Origin: Chara braunii
Lineage: Eukaryota > Streptophyta > Charophyceae > Charales > Characeae
DNA: 48,083 bases
Assembly: GCA_003427395.1 (NCBI GenBank)
Contig: BFEA01000520.1
Span: 882,645-930,727, forward strand
Direction of reading: 5' to 3'
A program made the position numbers and the translations under genes. Positions 10,701 to 22,189 of this stretch are shown here, one piece after another. Each line of letters begins with the position of its first letter. Position 1 is the first letter of the stretch. Below the pieces are notes generated by a model. The model had not been told where the DNA came from and did not search any database. It worked only from the letters and a program-made list of their open reading frames with translations.

Positions 10701-12518
10701 GCTGGAACAATGTAGGTGAGTTCACTTTCCCCTCCCCTTCTCACCTTGCCTTCAACCCTGCGGTCTTCACTACGGCTTCGAAGTCCCGTGATGCGGTAGC
10801 AGTCCAAAATGCGATCAGCCTAATAACCTTGGTCGTTCAGGTAAGTATCCGTCCAACGACTTCCTTACGCTGACCCAACCAATAGTAGGAGCGGCTCACC
10901 GGCACACGGGCTCGTCTCCAATTCCACAGCCTGCCTCAGTCTACTCCCATTAGCAGGGTGAGCAACGTACTGCCCAACAGGTAAGTTTCTAACCTTACGG
11001 ATGTTCTTACCCAGCTTTCATAAACAGGCTAAGCAAGATCGAATGAATGTTCCGCTAAAACTGCTTCCGGCACATCGCTTAGACAATTATCCCGCTTTCG
11101 ATGTCCACCATGATAGCAGCTATGAAGGTAAGTAACGTGACGATGGTAACCCGGTTTCAACAAGCACGACCGGTGGCAGACCTACAAGCGGTCTTAACGA
11201 TCGAGTCGACTTCGAGGAGCGCTCAGGCATCCTCCTCCCCAACACGCAAAACGAGAACGAACCTCCCACTACGATACGGGAAGGTTCATTACTATCTCAA
11301 CTTGCCCTGCACCGCGCACGTCCTTTCTCCCACATCATAGGAACTAACTTGTATCTCTTGATTTTGATTTCGCCAATCGCCTTGCAATACCAAAAAACCC
11401 CTGATTAGCAATTCTTTTCGTTTGATTTCACCAGGAACCGAGCAAGACGTTCAATCCTCGACGCCCACCATATCCACTTCCGAGAACCTCCGCGCACTAA
11501 CTTTTCTACTAATCTCTCTTCTTACTAACATCTACCCAATTTTGATTACACAAAGGGGGTCGCCTTAGCCCAACGTCTCAGGTTACCACCGTTCTCCGCC
11601 TGTGTCCTTCGAGGAGCGCGCGGGTAGCATGACTCGCACCCCCACCATAGCTGCCTCCACCACCCTCGCGAGCAGTTCTTCCCCCTACCAACTTACTACC
11701 TACTAACCTCCTATTTGATCTAACTGCAAATTCGCGTTAGTGCTCCTCCAAAATCCCTGTTACGAGTCTTTCCTCGCACGATTTCGTCAGGAATCAGGGG
11801 AAATATAGATTCTCGTCTTCCACCATAACCAGTCTCTCTCGTCCTCACCACTGCACGCACCTTGACGCAATTCCGGGTTAAGTTCATTCACTCTTTTTCA
11901 GTAACTTTTTCCCTTTTTTTTTCTTTGCCCACCCGACAGCACCAGCATGCTTGTCCGCTACCGCTTAGCACAGCGACTGGTTACTCCGCCTTTTCTTACA
12001 ATATTCTGGCATCGTCTGCTCGGCTCGCTGCTTGTAACTCCACCCGCTATTTGTCGCTCGACCGGCTGTTTTGTGGATCGACCCGCTGCTGCTCAGCGCT
12101 GCCAGACCATCCCCACTTCCCTCTACTAAGTGACATGCCATCGGTCTATACCGAACAACGATGAGTAGAGGCCGCTGACGCTCGTAGAAGGGGGGAAGCC
12201 TGAGAGGAGGCACAGCGACCGGCCCCCTTTTGAAAAAGGTCCGGCCCCGATACTACCAGCTAACCTCTGGCCAGTCCCCACCCCTTCAGTCCCACGTCAC
12301 TTTCACCCGTTGTCCAATGGTCTGACCACTAAGTAGCAGTCCCTTGACTTCTGTACGATGCCCTCCTCCCTCAAGACCAGGCCGTTGGGTCAGTCGTATT
12401 CTATTAATGAAAAAAATAAAATAAAAAAAAATTCAAACTGACGGAGAGGATAAAATGGGTCGGGATGGAAAGATCCCTCGATTCCTCCAACTTTGCCCAC
12501 AGTTGGGTCCCCTTTCAA
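10701..12518. other. No gene seen; C-rich DNA with splice-donor-like sites
   Basis: No supported coding region is present. The plus strand carries strong 5' splice-donor-like sites at 10,841 (CAG|GTAAGT), 10,981 (CAG|GTAAGT) and 11,128 (AAG|GTAAGT), with a weaker one at 10,716 (AG|GTGAGT), so the spacing is 125-147 bp. The rest, to 12,518, is pyrimidine-rich with short non-homologous open frames, ending in an A-rich stretch near 12,410-12,440. Confidence 0.4.
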
Positions 12519-14095
12519 AAACCAAAGGAGATAGTCCTGCGGGACCCTCAACCCCTCGACCTCTTCAGTCGCTTCCAATGCTCCATCGGACCAGCGCCGC
12601 CGCCCGCCAGCCTTGAACCCTGCACCTCAATCTCGCAAACCCAATGTCGTAACCTATAGGGCTAAGCCCAAGCCTGAGACCGACCTGCGCAAGACTCCCT
12701 ATAAACCACAGCGGCATAGGGCGCGGGCTGCTTAATCTCCCATGGGCCACACCTCAGCATGTATCTACTCACTCGGCCTCTAGACGTCCACGCCGGCTAG
12801 CTTAACACACGGCGTGCCCACTACACATGTCGTACCACATACCAAGGCCTATTGCTTGGTCACCTTTGCGTGCAGATGCCGCGGTCCAACATGCCAAAGG
12901 AGATACAACCCTTTTTAATCCTAGTCTAATCAAATAATAAAATCGAGTCAGTGACCAACGCCGATTTTTATAAAAAAACAGAAGGATCACGCGCGCCTTC
13001 AGTCTGCGCGCCCACACACTCTTTACTTTAGTCAACCATTCAAATCACATAAACCACAGACGCAACCACACTTCGCGCGATATTTTTTAAACCCAACTTA
13101 TTTCCTCTGTCATCCGCAAAAAACCAGGGTGGATACCCTTATCAGGGTATTCACACCGACAACTTAGCGGACCATATTAAACGACGTCCCCGTCGCTTTG
13201 CAAAATCAAAAAGCTAAAAATCGGTCCAAAATTCCAAATGCTGACGAGAAAGAAACCAATCCGATTGGCCGACAGACTCCGGGTTGAGGCCTCCAACAAT
13301 CTAAATCCTTATAACTATATGCCGCCAGGGTTCCAACCTGGGTCTCCATTGTCCTGATACTAGGACGCAGGTGTACTGGACATACGTACTAGAACATAAG
13401 TCTCACCAGGCCCTCTCAACTGTCCTCTCCCCATCGTCCTAGACAAACGACGGCTTCTCGTTACGTGTCCCTAGTTTCTACCCTGCGAGCAGGGCCATAA
13501 CCAAGGACACGGGCCCTAACCGAAACCTTGGAAGACATTTTCGCCCCCCTCCAATAATTCTCATAATCAAACATATATATATAAATCTTATCTCAACACA
13601 CATTCTGCAGTCTAGTACAAGAAGGCTAGGTCTCCATCTTGGCCCACCATAGCCTGGGTGATCGTGCCAGATCTACGACCCACCGCGTTTGTTATTTTAG
13701 CGGTAGTGCCTTCGTAGGTTGCGCCACGATAAGCTTTTTTTTTCTTCTGATAAACGTTCAATCAGGACTCCAAAAGACTCGACTCTTATCCCACGTCGTT
13801 CCGCGGCAGGTAAACCCTCCTGGGTGGCCACACTCCTTTAAGTCTTTACCCCTTGTGGCGAGACGTGGGCTCGCTGTCGGGTTGCGGCGATCAGCAGCCA
13901 ACACTGAGGGTTGCGCCTCAGTGATGCCAGTTATACCCCTAGTAGGGTCTCTCATAAATGCCCCAAGATTAGCACAAGTGGTTGGATGGTGTGTCGCAAC
14001 AATACAGACTTACTGCGGGACTACGCAAAGATCTGTCACACATAAAAGATATTTACCAGTCCTCCGTGGAACCACACAAAGAAACACGGCAACCT
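12519..14095 (-). repeat. Direct repeat A (partner of A' at 15,664-17,260)
   Basis: A and A' align through most of their length, with shared blocks such as AACCTATAGGGCTAAGCCCA (12,651 and 15,789), TGCTGACGAGAAAG (13,239 and 16,459) and GCTAGGTCTCCATCTTGGCC (13,625 and 16,827). Identity appears moderate, so the pair is old. No coding region is recognised. A cloverleaf-like segment with a T-arm (CCAGG...CCTGG) sits on the minus strand at about 13,318-13,398. A and A' could be LTRs of a short element with B as its interior, but TG/CA termini and a target duplication were not found. Strand is given by analogy with the neighbouring minus-sense material. Confidence 0.6.
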
Positions 14096-15084
14096 TTCCA
14101 CTTTCTACTAGTTCTAACACTACCATTCGAATTGCCCTAACCAAAAAACCCTACCCATCTCTCTCCTTGGCTCGTTTTCCCTGAGAGGCGAGTGGGAACT
14201 GAGTTCCCGCCTTCTCCATATCCGTCGCCGACACCTCCGTGCACTATATTTCATACTAACCTCCTTCTCTACTGATCTATAGCTAGAACTAACCCCGCCA
14301 TCTTGTTTGCCCTACGCCAAAACCCCCGTTTGGCCTCTTTCCCCACCCGAATCCGTCCCCTATCAACCACGCTCCGTGTTTTGCCTCTGGGGCGTAATCC
14401 GCCCTGATTCGTCTCTTCCTTCTTTCGTACTCAGTGCCCTCGCCTCACCACTTCTCCGCAGCTACCCACTCTCGTTCTTCGACCAGCGTGGCTTGTAGTG
14501 GTCGGTCAAGTCGGTCGACAACTCCAACCTCCCGGCGGGAAGCTTCGGTGGGAACCAGGCAAATAGCCGATTCGATTGGTCTTTCGCCCCTATACTCCGC
14601 CTGCACCTGGCTCTTTAGTGCCCGTCCGCTCCTCCCTCCTGCGCTTTGCTTACCTCCGTTGCCGCCTACTCTGCTCCTTCTCTCTTTGGATGAACCCGGC
14701 GCAAAAATGCGCCCCGATTCACCCGCCCACTGGCTTAGTGCTCGCCGCCTCCTCCGCCGTGCTCCACACAATGGCCGATATTACCTGGCGCCGCCCAGCG
14801 GGATCTGCCGCTCCGCTCGCTTATGCCACCCCGACATCAGGGATGGGCTACCTACTTCTGCATGTACCTGGTGCGGAACTGCGCCAGGTTTATTTCTTTC
14901 GTCTCCACTTTCCCCCTTCCTCCTTCGTCCTCGTCTGCGCCTCACCGGCTTACTGCCCGTCGCCCGTTGCCTCCCCGCTTACTGCTTCCTCGACCAATGT
15001 TGACGTCCCGAACTGCGCAGCCCGACGGGCTACTGAATGCTGAGCAAAAGCATTCGGTCGTCGGACCTTCTTCCACTTATACTG

Positions 15085-15154
15085 GTCGTCCTTGCGCAGG
15101 GATCGTGCTAATCTTCTCTGTATCGTTCCAATTTTTTCGGAGGTCTCAAAGGCC
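15085..15154 (-). pseudogene. U6 snRNA-derived sequence (5' two thirds), in B
   Basis: Read on the minus strand this matches U6 snRNA from its 5' stem-loop through the ACAGAGA box, the AGC triad region and into the start of the internal stem-loop. Over the core (plus coordinates about 15,103-15,140) I see about two mismatches to the universally conserved U6 sequence, including intact CTAATCTTCTCTGTATCG on the plus strand. The 3' third of U6, including the terminal U tract, is not recognisable. No plant-type upstream sequence element or correctly placed TATA box was seen upstream on the minus strand, so this is a pseudogene or captured fragment rather than an active gene. Confidence 0.88.
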
Positions 15155-15251
15155 TTTCGACCGGGACAATGCCCCGCGACATTCCCAAAGGCCGCTTGAC
15201 CCTCTCTGCCTTTCGCACACGCCCGACCTAACTTGCGTCCGGATTCATCCC

Positions 15252-15333
15252 GGATTTCTCGCACACGATCCTCATGTCGTGGGCATGCGAATCTCTTCGT
15301 ATCGCTCCAATCTTAGCAGATGTCCCGAAGGAC
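15252..15333 (-). pseudogene. Second, more diverged U6-derived sequence, in B
   Basis: Same strand as its neighbour and about 180 bp away. The plus strand shows GGCATGCGAATCTCTTCGTA then TCGCTCCAAT and GATGTCCCGAAGGAC, which follow the U6 reverse complement from the AGC region back to the 5' stem-loop. A TTTCTCG block on the other side fits the U6 3' region. The ACAGAGA box is altered. Two U6 units in tandem inside one repeat suggest duplication before B was dispersed. Confidence 0.75.
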
Positions 15334-15462
15334 TCAATCGCGCGACAGCCCGGAGGTACCAATTTCAGGCTGGCCAACCCCACATAATTCAGAATTTTTT
15401 GCTCCTCTCATCAGGCATCATCTCCTAGCCCCGAATGTGGGCTGTATTCCAACAGTTCGTGA

Positions 15463-15663
15463 ACACTCCTGCTATAGCGGCCAGTGGCCCCGAGAGTCAA
15501 CCCAGAGACCGACATCGGCCCCCTGTAACAAAAAATAAAATAAAATAAAGTAAAGATGAAAATTTGAACAAAATCCAAACAGATAAATCGAGAAAGCTAT
15601 CGGAACAGGGCGTGGGACGTACCAGCGCCCCTGCGGAACAGGCCCGCGACCGGGCTCCCCCAA
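15463..15663. other. Short A-rich gap between B and A'
   Basis: About 200 bp containing an A/AAATA-rich run (15,530-15,560), similar in composition to the A-rich run just before repeat A near 12,410-12,440. This could be the less conserved edge of A and A'. No gene is seen. Confidence 0.4.
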
Positions 15664-17260
15664 TAAAAACTAAGGGGGATAGTCGTGCCGGACCCTCAGC
15701 CCCTCAACTCCTTGCCCCTCCACTGCTCCCTCGCTGTTGTCCATCAGCCTCGAACCTTGTACCTCCGTCTCATAAACCTCATTGTCGTAACCTATAGGGC
15801 TAAGCCCAAGTCTGAGACCAATATCCGCGCGGTTGCCTCATCTCTGCCTACATCTCTGCCTACAACCGTGCGAGCTCAGGGCCAGGGAAATTGGCCTGAG
15901 TCTCATCTCTGCCTACAACCGTGCGCGCGGCTGCCCAGCGTCTGCGCGGACTTACCAAGCTGTACCACGGCCGCCATTCGAGCCACTCCGCGTGCCAAGA
16001 TCTACCGCAGTCACACTGTCGCTGTCATCGTCGCCATCGAGGTCGTCCTCCATATGCTCGCGTAACTCAATCAAACGTACCAACCAGCGAAAAATATCCT
16101 TTAATCCTAGTCTAATCAAGAATAAACAAAAATAAAAATAAGAATAAAATTAGAAACAAACCGACCGGCGTCCCCGCCGACTTTATAATCAACGATAGGA
16201 ACGAAATCATGCGTGCCTCAAACCTGCGCGCCCACACACTCTTTACTCTAGTCAACCATCCAGCCAACGTAAATCACAGACGCAGTCGCGCCTAGTGGGA
16301 TATACTTAAACTTTAAACCAAAACTATTTTCTGTCGTGTGCAAAAACCAGGGCGGATACCCTTCTAAGGGTATTCGCGCCGACACCTTACCGGACCATAT
16401 TAAGCGACGTCCCCGTCGCTTCACCAAATCACAAAGCTATAAATCCATCCGAACTCCAAATGCTGACGAGAAAGGAACCAATCCGATTAGCTGACAGACA
16501 CAGGGTAGATAACTCCACCAAACCATGCCTCCGCAGCTATATGTTGCCAGGTCTCTAACCCGGGCCCTCACCGCCCGATCATTAGGATGCTGACAACATA
16601 AGTTCAAAAGGCCTTCCCAATCGTCCTCTCCCTCCGGTCCTAGACAACCTTCGGCTTCTCGTTAGGTGTCCCTAGTCCTGGCCAAAACTAGGGACGCGGG
16701 CCTTAACCGAGACCTTTGAAGGCACTCTCGCCTTCCTTTTCAGAAAACCTCTCGCAATCAAACACACATAAGTATATATGCATACTTACTACCCACTCAG
16801 CTCTTTCTGCAGTCTAGTACAGAAAGGCTAGGTCTCCATCTTGGCCCACCATAACTTGGCTGATCGGACCAGGACTACGACCCACCTCGTTGTTATTTTA
16901 GCGGCAGTACCCTCGTTGGTTACGCAACGATTGGTTTTCCCCTGATAAGCATTCAATCAGGATTTCCCAAAAACCTCAACCTTCACTATCCCACGGAGTA
17001 ATTTCACTGAGGCGGGCAACTCCCCTTAAACTCTTACTCCGCGGTCCCGCAGCCAGGTTGCGCCGGCTAGCAGCCATCCACTGGGGTTACGCCTTAGAGG
17101 TACTAACCTTTACCGTTTAGCTTGGTATTCCTCAATATGTCCCAGAACTAGCACAAGTGGTTAGACGGAGCGTCGAAAAACAAATCACGGGCCCGCTGGC
17201 AGGTTACGCAAGGGTTTGAAGACTTTTACTAGCTCTCCCACAAAAGGCATGGCACCCTTC
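15664..17260 (-). repeat. Direct repeat A' (partner of A)
   Basis: Homologous to 12,519-14,095 in the same orientation. On the minus strand the right edge follows the end of the element M tail: after CACCTAGCGG the sequence reads TGATTCTGATTG, like the TGATAG that starts the R LTR at the same point. A' may therefore be the beginning of an unrelated or strongly diverged LTR. A tRNA-like fold with a perfect 7-bp end stem (TATGTTG/CAACATA) lies at about 16,548-16,610 but lacks a normal D-arm. Confidence 0.55.
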
Positions 17261-18700
17261 GCACAATCACAATCAGAATCACCGCTAGGTGCACAAGACC
17301 CCTGACTTGATCAGAGCCAACATCCACCCATCCCGAGACAACTCTCGCCCTGTACTCTCTTGCGACTTTCTCAAACATCTCAAGCAAACGTGGTCCCTTT
17401 TCGTCAGACTTTATCAACTCAAACACTGCTTACCATGCCCTTAAATTCATTAACCACCTTTCACACGAAGGGAGGTCTCTCTCAATAGGTCTCCCAGCCA
17501 TTCCTCTCTTCCTAGGATGAGTTATCACACGACCTTTTTTTAAAACACCTCCCTTTTTGGGGATGAGTCTTCCGATAAATAACATTACCACCTTCCTTAA
17601 TCTGAAGGGGTCTCAACCATAGAACAACTCAAACTGAGAGGCCTACTTATGAGTCCTCTCCACAACTCAACCACGAACCAACTCAACTGAGGAGCGTGCT
17701 TATGGACCTCTTTTGCAACTTAACCATAAAACACCCGGCATGGTAGGTGGCCTGAGTTGTAGGCGGGGGGGGGGACCCCAATAGAACAACTGTATAGGTG
17801 GGGAATGTTAGGTCTGCCCTACATCATGTTATTGGGATGTCTCAAGTAGATGGGGCAAGGAGTGACCCTGAGGGCATTGTTACGAAGTAGGAATCTGTTT
17901 CATTAGGCCTATTGATCGAGAGAAGAAGATATGGGCCCTCTGCACGTCGTATCTATTCAAATGGGGTTTTCTTGCTTATCTTTGCAGTCTTCTCAAACTT
18001 TCAGGCCCTTCTCACCCAAACCTCTTTTCTTCACAACTCATCCCTGTAACCCATCCTGATACATCCTATCGACTAACACATAGGGGCCCAGTCCATACAA
18101 TTGGTTGCCCTGCCACCCTAGCCCTCATCATCACCTATGTGCACATCGTCTGCGAAAGACACACCCTAGGCGGATACATGGACACTCCCTATCGGCCAAC
18201 TGCGGCACAAACCTTTTCCCCGTCTACAACTCCTTCCTTTGGGTCGTGCGAACTTGCATAAGCATCCACTACATTGGCCAGACTCCTAAATTCCTGGCTA
18301 GGGGGCAAGAACCTTCGGTTCAGATACAACCCATTTATCAACTCACACGTGTACCTTGCATACCCCCATTCTCGCACCTTCACGGCAGCCTCTGCAGCGG
18401 CTTCCACCCTCGCCTGCCCCCCAAAATATGCCTCTATCAAGAACTCTGGCAGGACAACTCGCAATGGGGCTGAGGGAAGTTCAAACTCTTCGGCGTGCTT
18501 GACCTCTACGCGGGCCTCCACCTGCTCCTCTCCTTCCTGGACCCTGTCATTCGCCCACCTTGCTGCAACTTCCTCAGCTACCTTCAAAGGTCTCGCCAAC
18601 AGACTCTCATGCCCAAGTGCCAACTCAATCCCATGTAAGATCCAAAACAAAGAAGACGCATACAAAGTCACCCAATCGCACAGTCCTGACCATTGTCAAA
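17229..18700 (-). pseudogene. Coding relic of element M, unidentified retroelement protein
   Basis: The minus strand holds an open stretch at 18,700-18,189 with an acidic, alanine/glutamate-rich composition typical of Gag-like proteins (for example AEEVAARWANDRVQEGEEQ). Translation stays protein-like to about 17,985 if three TAG stops are read through. A second open stretch lies in the same frame at 17,426-17,229 (MFELIKSDEKGPRLLEMFEK). The segment 17,650-17,279 is homologous to 34,075-34,447, which precedes the R LTR, so it is the 3' internal tail of the family. No zinc knuckle, protease or polymerase motif was found. The open frame starts without an ATG near 18,671. Function is not identified; Gag is a guess from composition and position between PBS and tail. 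Confidence 0.4.
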
Positions 18701-21099
18701 GCCGGACTCGATCCAGGCAAAAATACCCTTGCCTATCGGTGCGCCCCACCAGGAAGAGATGTGCTCTCCCTCCTTGACTCGCCTCGCAGAGAAATCTCAA
18801 GCTCATTTTCCCCTCTGACAGGCAGCATCGCATTGGGATTTTCCTTCGCATAAGGTATCCTGAATTGCCCTTGCTCCGATCTGGATTCGGCCTATCACAA
18901 AAAAATGTCTAGCACGTGCCCTCTGTTATCATATTGGCAATCATACTATACCACCTTATCTCTAAACTCTTATCCTCAGATCATCTTTCTCTAAAATCAT
19001 TCATTTCCAGCGTTCGCGACCACCCAGCTTAGGAAAAATTTCACTCGTAATATACCATGGTAATAACACTTTCGCAGATACCAACTTCATGATAGTGGCT
19101 ACTCATAAGGACTGGTATATTACTTAAGTACCAGAATACCCTGCTAAGATTATCCCGATACTCATGACGCACGCGCGTAGAAGAGTCTATTCGAAACAAC
19201 CGATTATACCGAAGAGAGCCCTTTACATAAACACCCATTTGAAATAAAATACCAAATATCCGTCGATAAACCCCTCGAATCATAACTCCGACATTAATCA
19301 GATATCACTTTTACCACCCAGGAAGATATAATATACCGTCATACAGCTAGGCACCCCAAACATGAATCCAAAACGCAGTACAACCCACAATAGCTAGGAT
19401 ATACTCGTAATCACGATCTCAACATAGTAAGCACAACTTATTTGCAGGGGTTGTGACTGACGAACACGATATGCTTTATGCATAATAACATGAAGTCAAC
19501 CCAACTGCCAACCATATAACAAGATAACTCTAAAAACGTATCTTAGTTTATACAAGACAGAATAAGACTGACAATGAGTGATTAGCATAATACAATTGTT
19601 ACCCCCTTCATCTCTTAAGCGAAGCATATAGTGCAGAGGGGCGGTGTAATCTTCTTCAGATAACATCTTGACTCCTGAGCCCCGCTCTAAAGATCAAGCC
19701 TCACCGCAATCCTCTCTGATTTCAGCGCTTGCACCTCACTGAACCTAATCATGATCAGATGGTCAGCCCCATTCATTCCTGTCCAGACAACGGATAGCGA
19801 GTCCGCGCCCTTACAAATATGATGGTCTTGCTTAATGCGAGGCGAACCTAGATCGCTACTCCCGAACCACCCTCACTAAGCAGTAGCTATTCCACCTAGC
19901 CATCACAGCCTCAGCGAGGAAGCAAGCTCTCTCCTCCTCTCTCAACAGATAATGTAGTCACCCTCCTATCATAGGATAGGTAACAATACCCCACTAATGG
20001 ACCGGGAACATAATTCCGGCGTGGGTCTCACTATCATCCTTGAGATTGATAATCTGCTTCCTTAAACCCCAACAAGGGAGTAACAACTCAAGAACACACT
20101 TCCATTGAGGACACATCATACATGCTGACTGACTCCTTTCAGGAAGAACCACCTTCCTTAGAAGTGAGTCATCCCATTCACCTCTGATCCCACGCCAGAT
20201 GTGGGTTTCATGCAAGGTCTGTGTCCTCTCGGAAGACAATTCCATATATACACTATTGATCAAACACCAGAGCAAAAACAGTGAAAAAACACACATACCC
20301 AAGTAACTCAATAAAATCATTATAAGAACAAATACACATATATCACAAATGCTTAAAGATAGGTCTCTCTTCGGATTGGTCACACCACTAGCCAAGTAAT
20401 CACTACTTCCCAACTCTATCGGTAATCATGTCCAGACAATCCCCTAGATGACTCATCTCACCGTCAACCGATACTATTAGGGGTCTAGGCTCGGTACTCA
20501 TCGCAGTACCCATCATACCACAACTTAATATGTGCTCATGGGAAGACTTTGGCAATTAAACCCCCTTAGTTCCGCCCTCATCAGTCATCCCCTTATCCAC
20601 GTCGCTTACATACCCAAAGTTTCCCCTAAAGCGAGGCTCTGTCAACCAGGGGAGGACGCCTCGACTTAGCACCTCTACTTCCCAAAGCAGGCTTAGCTCA
20701 ATACTCACGTAAAGGCTTTGACGGATATTAATAAAGCTTACTTCGTCAATGGTTCTACCTAACAATGCTGCCTCAACTCGACCTAGGCCGCATCAGACGT
20801 GCCACGTGTCGCCCAATCACTTAAGAATACTCGGGATAACAAGGTGTTCCCTGGAACAGCTGCTACATGCGTCAAGGTACGTAGGCGTACAACTTAGCAT
20901 CTCATCCCTTAAGAAAAACGCGCATAGGCTTATGATCAGCACTTAACACTTAGACCACAACCTTAAGACATTCCCAACGATGGCCTGAGTATCCAGCAAT
21001 CGACCATGTACGTCCAAAGAAGGCCTCTCCTTTTTGCCTAGTTCTCACAATCGCATGTCCGGATGTCGTTCCACCAGGGACGACGGTAGGCAACCGTCA
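18701..21099 (-). other. Untranslated leader-like region of element M
   Basis: About 2.4 kb between the PBS and the first coding relic on the minus strand. No supported coding region is present: the longest minus frame (20,413-19,994, 139 codons) contains a hydrophobic patch but no motif, and it has no counterpart in the other family members in the window. A long non-coding leader is common in large retrotransposon derivatives. It does not visibly match other parts of the window. Confidence 0.45.
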
Positions 21100-21117
21100 T
21101 CCCCGGCAACGGCGCCA
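21100..21117 (-). other. Primer-binding site complementary to plant-type tRNA-Asp
   Basis: The minus strand reads TGGCGCCGTTGCCGGGGA, followed by T, complementary to CCA plus the acceptor and T-stem end of plant cytosolic tRNA-Asp. It starts two bases after the LTR terminal CA (21,121-21,120). This is the standard place and type of PBS in several plant Ty3/gypsy lineages. Fungal tRNA-Asp has a different acceptor stem, so the match also points to a green-lineage host. The tRNA sequence is from general knowledge and was not searched. Confidence 0.9.
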
Positions 21118-21839
21118 CCTGTCCAGCGCATCGGTCCGGCACCACACATGGCAGCGCGGGACCCTCTCGGCCGCGTCACGCAGGAGTTGGACCAACCTCG
21201 TTACGAACACGCAAAAGGAGCTTCCTTAGGCCACTCCGGCCGATTGCGCCAGCCATCCCTCTCGCAAGCCCCTACGACAGGATAGGGCCTACGCGAGGCA
21301 CAACTTACCTCCACCTTACGGGAGCTGTCACCTCCCCTCGGTGGGCGTATCCCCGCCGAGCTACCAGTCCACAGCACAAAAGCTAATCAGTTGCAATCGC
21401 AGAGGTGGACTAGCCGAGGGCGTTTCTCGTTCGCTGTAGCATAGGGGCTACGTGAGGTAGTACACCTATCGGGCCCGGACGGGAACCAACATCTTGGGGG
21501 GCTGAAGTCCCAAGCGCGGCTCGTCGTCGGTCGACTAGGACGCATCCCACACACCACGCGCACACCACTTTACGAACACAAAAATAAAACACACACACAA
21601 ACACGAAACGACACAACACAAACAAACGCGACAATGCTCCTAGCTCCTCGGTAGCCAACCCATAACTTTCCGATACGGAAATCGGATAGGCGTTCCACAG
21701 GAGACTTAGTATAAAACTGCGCGGCCATAGGGCTAATTCATATTGACTCGCAATGCAAGTGAACGCACGCAGTCGCAGTGATGGCGTATTATGTAGTGCC
21801 CATAATCAAGCGGTCCCTCGTGGATCTGAGTACCGCTTA

Positions 21840-21892
21840 TGACACTCAAGTGTCAGACTCGACGTGTCGTGAGGGTCTAATCCCTCACGACA
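21840..21892. promoter_or_regulatory. Pair of perfect hairpins in L1
   Basis: Hairpin a (21,840-21,855) is TGACACT-CA-AGTGTCA. Hairpin b (21,865-21,892) is TGTCGTGAGGG, a 6-nt loop, then CCCTCACGACA: a perfect 11-bp stem. Compared with L0 the outermost pair of hairpin a changes from C-G to T-A on both arms, and the outer half of the hairpin b stem differs on both arms. Confidence 0.8.
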
Positions 21893-22189
21893 TTGCACGG
21901 CTGAAGGAATAGTCGTGCAGCCGCCGCGAGACCTCCGGCCTTTGGTCTGAGCGTCTCGGCAGGCAAGGCAAATAGGCTCTGCACGGGGGCAGATTCCTTC
22001 CCTGCAGAGTCTAGGGCTTGGGATATCCTTGACAAGGACATTGGATCCCGGCGCAGGACCAACGTCCGACTATAAAAGTTTTCTAAAAAGCAAAAGATAA
22101 AAGAGGGTCTTCCTTTTCTCTCAAACCAATATCTGGTTAACCCTTGCGCGCGGTCACAACGGACCGCGCGAAACATTCGAGCCACATAT

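Larger units (their letters stand above)
14101..15462 (-). mobile_element. Repeat B, first copy, carrying two U6-derived sequences
   Basis: This 1.36-kb block is repeated in the same orientation at 27,319-28,710 with high identity; both copies start at CTTTCTACTA and end at AACAGTTCGTGA. The minus strand near the right end reads TGTTGGAATACAGCCC, which resembles an LTR start, but no CA terminus was found at the other side. Frames of 150-220 residues are open on both strands in both copies; they are low-complexity, overlap one another and show no motif. The two U6-like segments are on the minus strand, so I take minus as the sense strand. Repeat B could be a U6-containing LTR or SINE-like composite. 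Confidence 0.65.

Noticed and set aside
14434-15003. 189-codon frame in repeat B, with a similar frame in B' (27,594-28,253)
   Set aside because: Although open in both copies, minus-strand frames over the same DNA are open too, composition is Pro/Ser/Leu/Arg-rich, and it overlaps the non-coding context of the U6-like units. It could be revisited with a dN/dS test.
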